Shown one piece after another: positions 7,049 to 11,429 of a stretch of 11,429 nucleotides of DNA. The notes beneath the pieces are model-generated. The model had not been told where the DNA came from and ran no database searches. It worked only from the letters and a program-made list of their open reading frames with translations. The stretch covers positions 1-11,429 of the forward strand of contig JAEDNB010000053.1 of the NCBI GenBank assembly GCA_016302725.1, read 5' to 3'. How positions within the stretch are numbered: position 1 is the first letter of the stretch; each line of letters opens with the position of its first letter. The stretch is from Lentisphaeria bacterium. Its GTDB lineage: Bacteria > Verrucomicrobiota > Lentisphaeria > Oligosphaerales > Oligosphaeraceae. A program made the position numbers and the translations under genes.

Positions 7049-8335
7049 ATGGCAGTAGTCGAGAAAAACACCATTGGCTTTGGTTCCCGCATGGGAGGGG
7101 CCCTGAAGGGCATCCTCACCGGCATCATCATGGTTCTGGCAGGCATAGCCCTGCTTTGGTGGAACGAAGGGCGTTCCGTCAGGCGCTACAAGGCGCTGAA
7201 GGAAGGCGCCAGCAATGTGATTTCCATCTCTGCGGACAAGGTGGATCCGGCCAACGAGAAAAAGCTGGTGCATCTCAGCGCCCCCGCCGTCACCCAGGAG
7301 ACCCTCCAAGACAGCGACTTTGGCTTGAGTTTCCCCGGCGCCCTCCGCCTGGAGCGCCATGTGGAGGTCTACCAGTGGAAGGAAAACAAGGAGACCACCA
7401 AGGAGGAGAAGTTGGGAGGCAAGGTGGAGGAGACCACCACCTACACCTATGAGAAGGTCTGGTCCAGCAGCCTCATCTCCTCCGCGGAGTTCAAGGAACA
7501 GGGCCATGACAACCCCACCAGACTCCTCATCCCCGAGAAGACGGTCCGCCCCTCCCGGGTCAACGTGGGCGCCTTCCGCCTCACCCCTGCACAGATTGCC
7601 GCCATCGGAGGAGCCGTGGACGTGGAGCTGGCCGCCGACTACAAGGTCCCGGAAATGCCCGCCTTCCTCCGGCAGGCCTACCAGGAACCCCAGGCCTTCC
7701 AGAAGGAAATCTACTTCTCTGTCAAGAAGAACATCCCCGCCATTCCCGCCATTCCCGCCAATGGCGACGCCAACGCCCCGGCCAACGCCCCGCAGCCCCC
7801 TCAGGAAGCCATCCAGTCCCAGCCTGACTCCGAGCCCGCAATTGGAGACATCCGCGTCACCTTCAAGGTAGTGCACTCCCATGACATCTCCCTGGTCTAC
7901 GTCCAGGTGGGAGACTCCTTCGCCCCCTACCAGGCCAAGACCGGCGAGGTGGCCCTCCAGGTGGACGGCATCCAGACCGCCGACCAGATGTTCACCAGCG
8001 CCCAGAATGCCAACAAGCTGGTGACCTGGCTTCTCCGCCTGCTGGGCTTCGTGTTGATTTACGGTGGCTTTGAATCCATCTTCAAGCCCATCCAGGTGCT
8101 GGCCAGCATCATTCCCTTCCTGGGCCGCATGGTGGGCGTGGGCACCTCCGCCGTCTCCTTCCTGCTGGCCCTGCCCATCTCCCTCCTGGTGATTGCCCTG
8201 GCCTGGCTCTTCTACCGCCCCGTCCTGTCCATTATCCTCCTGGTGGTGACCGTGGGCGCCATCTTCGGCCTCAAGTCCGTCTTTGGCAAGATGAAGAAGT
8301 CCGAAGCCTCCCCCGCGCCTTCCGCCCAGGCGTAG
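7049..8335 (+). CDS. TMEM43-family membrane protein
   Basis: A 428-aa protein with the layout of the TMEM43 (LUMA) family, known from the eukaryotic inner nuclear membrane and from scattered bacteria. TM1 (about 21-38) runs into L-L-W-W-N-E-G-R-S (35-43), matching the conserved N-E-G motif after the first helix. A large soluble domain follows (about 43-320) with W-K-E-N-K-E (about 110) and K-V-W-S-S-S-L-I-S-S. Three or four hydrophobic segments fill about 325-412, ending in a short Lys/Ser/Pro/Ala tail. A low-complexity linker, I-P-A-I-P-A-I-P-A then A-N-A-P twice (229-249), interrupts the soluble domain. The bacterial function is unknown; human TMEM43 is linked to membrane organisation and cardiomyopathy. 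The gene appears monocistronic, with its own strong ribosome-binding site and a terminator 46 bases after its stop. Codon use contains slightly more A/T than its neighbours. Confidence 0.85.
   Translation: MAVVEKNTIGFGSRMGGALKGILTGIIMVLAGIALLWWNEGRSVRRYKALKEGASNVISISADKVDPANEKKLVHLSAPAVTQETLQDSDFGLSFPGALRLERHVEVYQWKENKETTKEEKLGGKVEETTTYTYEKVWSSSLISSAEFKEQGHDNPTRLLIPEKTVRPSRVNVGAFRLTPAQIAAIGGAVDVELAADYKVPEMPAFLRQAYQEPQAFQKEIYFSVKKNIPAIPAIPANGDANAPANAPQPPQEAIQSQPDSEPAIGDIRVTFKVVHSHDISLVYVQVGDSFAPYQAKTGEVALQVDGIQTADQMFTSAQNANKLVTWLLRLLGFVLIYGGFESIFKPIQVLASIIPFLGRMVGVGTSAVSFLLALPISLLVIALAWLFYRPVLSIILLVVTVGAIFGLKSVFGKMKKSEASPAPSAQA
7732..7792 (+). repeat. Coding microrepeats in the TMEM43 linker
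   Basis: Three 9-base units occupy 7732-7758 (CATCCCCGC once, then CATTCCCGC twice), coding I-P-A repeats. Two exact 12-base units GCCAACGCCCCG occupy 7769-7792, coding A-N-A-P repeats. All are in frame, so changes in copy number would only lengthen or shorten the linker. Confidence 0.8.
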
Positions 8336-8797
8336 CACCCGAGTCCGCCGCCCCCTCTCCGGGAGCGCATAGGACACCCAAAGGCCGGTCCCCATGCTTC
8401 TTGCATGGGGACCGGCCTGATTTGCTTTTCTGGCGTGGTGGCGCCGGGGACCCTCTCCGGGAATGAGCCCAGTGCGCCCCCCCCACATGGGTCCCGTCGG
8501 TTACATTATCCTCCTTGACGCACTGGGGTCCGGTTCCCTCCGAATGCCTCCCCGCCATAGGCAGGAAAGGCGGCCAGGGCCGCCCCCCCACAATGCACCG
8601 CCTGCGCCCCATTCCCCGAAGGGACCGTCACTTTCCCCAGGGGGAATGGGAGTGCTGGGGAACCGACTGCCTTTTTCCCCCGCAGGACGCCGCCGGCCAT
8701 CCCTTCAAAGGAGGAAGGGGGGGAACCCTTTCCCCGAGCCTCCCGTACGCCGCTGCGTTCCCCTCTCCTTCCTTGGCCTTACCCCCCCTTCCTACCT
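8336..8797. other. Long non-coding gap with terminator and several inverted repeats
   Basis: No ORF in these 462 bases resembles a protein; the open frames are Pro/Arg-rich and lack a ribosome-binding site. After the terminator at 8382-8418, the stretch carries four further inverted repeats: 8468-8476 with 8519-8527; 8531-8538 with 8658-8665; 8569-8574 with 8579-8584; and 8608-8617 with 8641-8650. None of them interleave, so they could all form at once in one RNA. The rest, up to 8797, is pyrimidine-rich and leads into the phosphoesterase gene. It could hold that gene's promoter and leader, but no clear -35/-10 pair was seen. I did not recognise a known riboswitch, SRP RNA, RNase P RNA, 6S RNA or tmRNA. 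Confidence 0.5.
8382..8418 (+). terminator. Intrinsic terminator after the TMEM43 gene
   Basis: A perfect 16-bp stem (8382-8397 with 8403-8418) closes a 5-base TTCTT loop and is followed by GATTTGCTTTTC, a broken T-rich tail. It lies 46 bases after the TMEM43 stop. The strong, GC-rich stem makes a terminator likely despite the imperfect U-tract. The other strand reads into TTTGGG, so weak bidirectional action is possible. Confidence 0.8.
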
Positions 8798-9988
8798 ATG
8801 GGCGCCATGACCTCCCCCATCTCCCTACCCTTCCCGGAAAAACGCCCCTTCCGCTTCTGCCAAGTCACGGACCTCCAGGACAAACTGCCCATGATTGAGG
8901 AGGAAATGTCCTTCCTTCGAAAGGTCCTCCTAAAGGAAAAGCCAGACCTGGCCATCCTCACCGGGGACAACTCCGACACCTTCGGCGACAAGGAGGCCTT
9001 CCCCCAGGTGGCCCGGAACATCACGGAACTCTTCCAGGAAGCGGGCGTCCGCTTCGCCGTCACCTTCGGCAACCATGACTCGGAGAGAAAGGGGGATGCC
9101 TGGCTCACCCGCCAGGAACAGTACGACCTCTTCCGCCAACTGGGGGGCCCCCTCTTCGTGGACTTCGATGTCCCCGCCCTCTCCGGCGTGGGCAGCGGCG
9201 CCATCACCCTACAGCGGAACGGCTCCCCCGCCTTCCAAATCGTGATCATGGACTCGGGAGACTACCCCGCCTCCGGCGGCTATGACGGATGCCGCAGCGA
9301 CCAGATCCAATGGTATGTGGAGCATGCCTCCCACCTTCCCTGCCTCTGGTTCCAGCACATCATCCCCTGGGACATCTATGAAAACGGGGTCCTGGTCCCC
9401 GTGGAGGCCACGGAGGAGGCACATCCCCAATTCTGCCAGGCCGTCCCCGCCGCCCCGGAGGAGGAAGGGGCCTTCTTCAGTGAACCCCTGGGCCACTACG
9501 TGAAGCCCCTGCCCCAGGGGGCGGAGTGGCTGGAGGAGGTCAAGGCCTACGGCATCCCCGTCACTGGAATGCAGTGGGTCCCCGCCCTGGGCAAATACAT
9601 GGTGACGCCCCCGGAATGCGTCTGGGCCCCCATGACTGGACAGTTCCTGAAATTGGCCCATTCCCCCGCCATCACGGGAATCCTGGCGGAACCTCCCTGC
9701 CCTCCCAGGAAGGAGGTCTACACCGATGCCGAACACACATGGCAGGGAAAGACTCTCTACCAGTGGTGGAAGGAAATGGGAAACCTCCGGGGGGCATACT
9801 TCGGCCATGACCATATGAACACCTTCGACGCCACCGACGCCCAGGGAATCCGCATGGGATACGGAAAGGCGGTCACCCTCCACTCCTACAACGATGGAAA
9901 CCCCGGGGTCCGATTCTTCGACCTCCACGACGACGGCTCCTTCCAAACCTGGACCGACACCCTCCAGGATCTCCCCCAAGAACGGTAG
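8798..9988 (+). CDS. Calcineurin-like metallophosphoesterase
   Basis: A 396-aa two-metal phosphoesterase (Metallophos family), probably cytoplasmic since there is no signal peptide or membrane segment. The motif blocks are in order: T-D25-L-Q27 (normally D-x-H), T-G-D57-N, G-N92-H93-D, F-Q-H187-I and G-H337-D-H339. The first block has Gln where most members have His; D-x-Q variants of this motif occur in related bacterial phosphoesterases. The overall plan resembles the PAP29/Dcr2-type branch of purple acid phosphatase-like enzymes, with a long insert between the H187 block and G-H-D-H. The substrate is unknown. ATG at 8798 and ATG at 8807 are both possible starts; neither has a Shine-Dalgarno site and both follow a pyrimidine-rich leader. 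The gene stands alone between two long gaps. Confidence 0.88.
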   Translation: MGAMTSPISLPFPEKRPFRFCQVTDLQDKLPMIEEEMSFLRKVLLKEKPDLAILTGDNSDTFGDKEAFPQVARNITELFQEAGVRFAVTFGNHDSERKGDAWLTRQEQYDLFRQLGGPLFVDFDVPALSGVGSGAITLQRNGSPAFQIVIMDSGDYPASGGYDGCRSDQIQWYVEHASHLPCLWFQHIIPWDIYENGVLVPVEATEEAHPQFCQAVPAAPEEEGAFFSEPLGHYVKPLPQGAEWLEEVKAYGIPVTGMQWVPALGKYMVTPPECVWAPMTGQFLKLAHSPAITGILAEPPCPPRKEVYTDAEHTWQGKTLYQWWKEMGNLRGAYFGHDHMNTFDATDAQGIRMGYGKAVTLHSYNDGNPGVRFFDLHDDGSFQTWTDTLQDLPQER

Positions 9989-10068
9989 ATCCCCAGGACA
10001 TCTTGAGCCTCTACCCCTTCGATTCTTCTCCCCCCCCTGGGGCAGATCCCTAGATCCTCCCCCTTCTC

Positions 10069-10110
10069 TCCAGAAATAGATGCAGTTTTCAAACTGTATC
10101 TATTTCTGGA
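10069..10110. terminator. Long near-perfect hairpin, possible terminator of the phosphoesterase gene
   Basis: Positions 10069-10081 pair with 10098-10110 (13 bp), then a G-T wobble (10082/10097), then 10083-10088 with 10091-10096, leaving a 2-base tip. This stem of about 20 bp begins 81 bases after the phosphoesterase stop. No T-run follows it on either strand, so it may be an RNA-stabilising or processing hairpin or a DNA-binding palindrome rather than a classical terminator. Confidence 0.5.
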
Positions 10111-10160
10111 AGCCCTTTCCCGGAAGCCAAGGCAAAAGCCCAGAAGGCAGGATTTTTTTC

Positions 10161-10187
10161 TTGAACTTATCAAAAAAACATTATAAC
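10161..10187 (+). promoter_or_regulatory. Weak sigma70-like promoter candidate (distal)
   Basis: TTGAAC (10161-10166) and TATAAC (10182-10187) are separated by only 15 bases, shorter than the preferred 17. A second TATAAA box lies at 10196-10201. It would give a leader of about 250 bases to the GDPD start. In so AT-rich a stretch, chance matches are likely. Confidence 0.25.
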
Positions 10188-10253
10188 CACTTCATTATAA
10201 ACAAGATTTAATAAATATAAGGAAGATTTGGGGAAGGGCAGAATGGAAAAGCC

Positions 10254-10265
10254 AGGAGGCCTCCT
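10254..10265. promoter_or_regulatory. 12-bp perfect palindrome, operator candidate
   Basis: AGGAGGCCTCCT reads the same on both strands. Its last base is the first base of the TTGAAA hexamer of the promoter candidate at 10265-10292, a position suited to a dimeric regulator. There is no second copy in the window and no regulator gene nearby, so the role is inference. Confidence 0.3.
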
Positions 10266-10292
10266 TGAAATTTTCTTGGATTTGGCTATATT
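10265..10292 (+). promoter_or_regulatory. Sigma70-like promoter candidate for the GDPD gene
   Basis: TTGAAA (10265-10270), a 16-base spacer and TATATT (10287-10292) each match the sigma70 consensus at five of six positions. Transcription would begin near 10299 and give a T/C-rich leader of about 147 bases. This is the best promoter match seen in the window. Confidence 0.45.
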
Positions 10293-10445
10293 TCCCCCGT
10301 CTTCAATTGTTGCGATACATTTTTCATCTGTATTGTTTTCTTCCTTGTTTCGTGTTTCTTTTCTTCCTTGTCCTCGATGGACAGGAGTCCACAATAGTCT
10401 TCCCCCTCCATTCTCTTCCCTCCTTGGGGTAAGTCCCATTTCCTT

Positions 10446-11288
10446 ATGAACAAGTCTCTCGGTTCTGTTCTTCCCCTCTTAGCCACAGTGGCCTTGGCGG
10501 CTTCCCCTTCCCCAGAAACTCTCATCGCCCATCGGGGCGAATCCACCGATGCCCCGGAAAACACCCTACCCGCCTACCAGCTTGCCGTGGAACGGGGGTT
10601 CGGCTTCGAGTGCGACATCTATCTCTCCGCCGATCACCGCATCTTCACCTTCCATGACAGCGACCTCAAGCGCACCACCGGCGGCGCCAGCACCAAAAAA
10701 TGCCATGAGGTCACCTGGGAGGAACTGCAAGCGCTGGATGTGGGTGGCTGGGGAAAATGGAAGGACTCCCCCTTCTCCCCCCAACGCCCCGCCCTGCTGG
10801 AAGAAGTACTGGAGCTAGCCCGGGACGGACGCACGATCTATGTGGAAGTCAAGCATGGACCGGAAATCGTCCCCTATATCAAGGACATCGTCCTCTCCCA
10901 AAAGCAAGCCAACCCCGGGAATATGCTCTTTATCTCCTTCCGGCGGGAGGTATGCCTGGAACTGAAAAAACAACTGCCGGAGTATCGGGTCTATCTTCTC
11001 CAGGGCTCACGGACCGGAGGACCGGATTCCCCCCTCGTCACGGCGGATGTCTTGCTCAAGAAAGTCCAGGGAACCCCCATCGACGGCGTGGACGTCCAAT
11101 ACAATCCTGAAAACATCACGAAAGAGTTTATCCACACCCTCCGGGAGGCCGGCTTTGGGGTCCATGTATGGACCGTGGACAGACTGGAGGATGCCCTTCA
11201 GGCCTTTGAGCGGGGAGCACAGACGGTCACCACCAATTGCGCCCAGAAACTTTGGGAAGAATATCAGGCGCTGAAGCCTGCGCCCTAA
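10446..11288 (+). CDS. Exported glycerophosphodiester phosphodiesterase
   Basis: This 280-aa GDPD-family enzyme would hydrolyse glycerophosphodiesters, the deacylated phospholipid head groups, to glycerol-3-phosphate and an alcohol. A short signal peptide (1-19, L-A-T-V-A-L-A-A) predicts export. The TIM-barrel active site is complete: H29-R30-G31, A-P-E-N-T (36-40), E55 and D57 (metal ligands), F-H70-D71 (second catalytic His), E119 in the P-A-L-L-E segment and V-E134-V-K136. Near the end, G-V-H-V-W-T-V-D matches the usual strand before the last helix, followed by the expected T-T-N-C segment in place of T-D-x-P. The length is typical for a single-domain member. ATG 10446 has no Shine-Dalgarno site. 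An AT-rich regulatory gap precedes it; no phosphate-regulation box was identified. Possible roles are phospholipid recycling or phosphate scavenging. Confidence 0.93.
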   Translation: MNKSLGSVLPLLATVALAASPSPETLIAHRGESTDAPENTLPAYQLAVERGFGFECDIYLSADHRIFTFHDSDLKRTTGGASTKKCHEVTWEELQALDVGGWGKWKDSPFSPQRPALLEEVLELARDGRTIYVEVKHGPEIVPYIKDIVLSQKQANPGNMLFISFRREVCLELKKQLPEYRVYLLQGSRTGGPDSPLVTADVLLKKVQGTPIDGVDVQYNPENITKEFIHTLREAGFGVHVWTVDRLEDALQAFERGAQTVTTNCAQKLWEEYQALKPAP

Positions 11289-11358
11289 ACCGCCTCGTAA
11301 GAAAAATCCACATCCGGCAAAAGGAGATCCCCCCAGGGCGGGACGTGTCTTCCGTGTG

Positions 11359-11407
11359 GGCCTTTGCGCCGAGGGTTGTGCTACGCTTCACCCCCGCCGC
11401 AAAGGCC
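11359..11407. repeat. 10-bp inverted repeat downstream of the GDPD gene
   Basis: GGCCTTTGCG (11359-11368) and its exact complement CGCAAAGGCC (11398-11407) enclose 29 bases. It begins 71 bases after the GDPD stop. No T-run follows in either direction, so it is a weak terminator candidate; it could also be the end of a repeated intergenic element. The rest of 11289-11429 shows nothing recognisable. Confidence 0.5.
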
Positions 11408-11429
11408 TGACCTGCCACAGATTCTAGAG

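Larger units (their letters stand above)
9989..10445. other. Long AT-rich non-coding gap upstream of the GDPD gene
   Basis: This 457-base stretch holds no credible gene. The first 80 bases are GC- and pyrimidine-rich like the rest of the window. From about 10070 the composition shifts sharply to A/T, with T7 and A7 runs and many TTT/AAA words, and stays so to about 10350, where a T/C-rich leader begins. It contains a hairpin (10069-10110), two CATTATAA copies 14 bases apart (10179-10186 and 10193-10200), a 12-bp palindrome (10254-10265) and promoter-like hexamers, each described separately. It is best read as a regulatory region, or possibly the remnant of a foreign insertion. Confidence 0.55.

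Noticed and set aside
4585..7146. 853-codon open frame on the - strand across the DUF4838 gene
   Set aside because: It is the antisense shadow of a GC-rich gene: rich in Gly, Val and Glu, with no domain, and fully opposed to a gene with clear family motifs. High third-position GC removes stops from this frame.
8514..8545. TTGACG as a -35 box for the phosphoesterase gene
   Set aside because: No acceptable -10 hexamer lies 16-18 bases downstream; the expected position reads CTCCGA.
8271..8612. 113-codon - strand frame across the terminator region
   Set aside because: It overlaps the end of the TMEM43 gene and reads through the 16-bp terminator stem; no known domain.
8463..8810. 115-codon frame in the gap before the phosphoesterase
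   Set aside because: Pro/Arg-rich low-complexity protein, no ribosome-binding site, no known domain, and it runs over a set of inverted repeats.
10310..10336. TTGTTG / TATTGT pair (10307-10312, 10331-10336) as a third promoter for the GDPD gene
   Set aside because: The 18-base spacing is allowed, but both hexamers are weaker than TTGAAA-16-TATATT just upstream, and such matches are expected in T-rich DNA.
11227..11418. 63-codon - strand frame at the window end
   Set aside because: It overlaps the GDPD C-terminus, resembles no known protein and crosses an inverted repeat.
1..11429. tRNA, rRNA, CRISPR array, insertion sequence, phage or toxin-antitoxin genes
   Set aside because: No T-arm-like tRNA signature, no regularly spaced direct repeats, and no transposase, integrase or small paired genes were seen on either strand.

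Overview
The window is a GC-rich bacterial segment with eight credible protein genes, all on the + strand. The coding strand is strikingly rich in C and pyrimidines. A large exported DUF4838-type protein, a bacterial TMEM43 homologue, and an ExbB-ExbD-TPR operon together suggest a member of the PVC group, most likely Verrucomicrobiota/Lentisphaerota. That assignment is inferred from gene content; there is no rRNA or other phylogenetic marker in the window. No tRNA, rRNA, CRISPR array, transposase or phage gene was found.

Positions 1-6825 hold a compact block. First is a CDP-alcohol phosphatidyltransferase of the phosphatidylserine synthase type (6-854), whose true start may lie before the window. 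Then comes a tightly coupled trio: a MotA/TolQ/ExbB-type proton-channel subunit (910-1611), an ExbD/TolR-type partner (1608-2024) and a large exported TPR protein (2021-4453). The trio is joined by 4-base stop/start overlaps. It should form an inner-membrane, proton-motive-force-driven machine with a periplasmic TPR adaptor. An exported DUF4838 protein, probably acting on glycans, follows closely (4516-6825).

Positions 6826-8440 hold a stand-alone TMEM43-family membrane protein. It has the only strong Shine-Dalgarno sequence seen at a gene start here and ends in a 16-bp terminator hairpin. The 462-base gap after it (8336-8797) has no convincing gene but contains several compatible inverted repeats that could form a branched RNA. 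A metallophosphoesterase without a signal peptide (8798-9988) follows.

Positions 9989-10445 are a second long non-coding gap. It is clearly AT-rich against its GC-rich surroundings and carries a near-perfect 20-bp hairpin, a 12-bp palindrome and sigma70-like promoter candidates. It leads into an exported glycerophosphodiester phosphodiesterase (10446-11288). The last 141 bases hold a 10-bp inverted repeat and no gene.

Three of the eight genes handle phospholipid or phosphoester chemistry (6-854, 8798-9988, 10446-11288), but their spacing gives no reason to call them one operon. No clearly new multi-gene system was recognised. The best leads are the structured gap at 8460-8700, the AT-rich leader at 10070-10445, the use of pyrimidine-rich leaders in place of Shine-Dalgarno sites, and the TMEM43 homologue.
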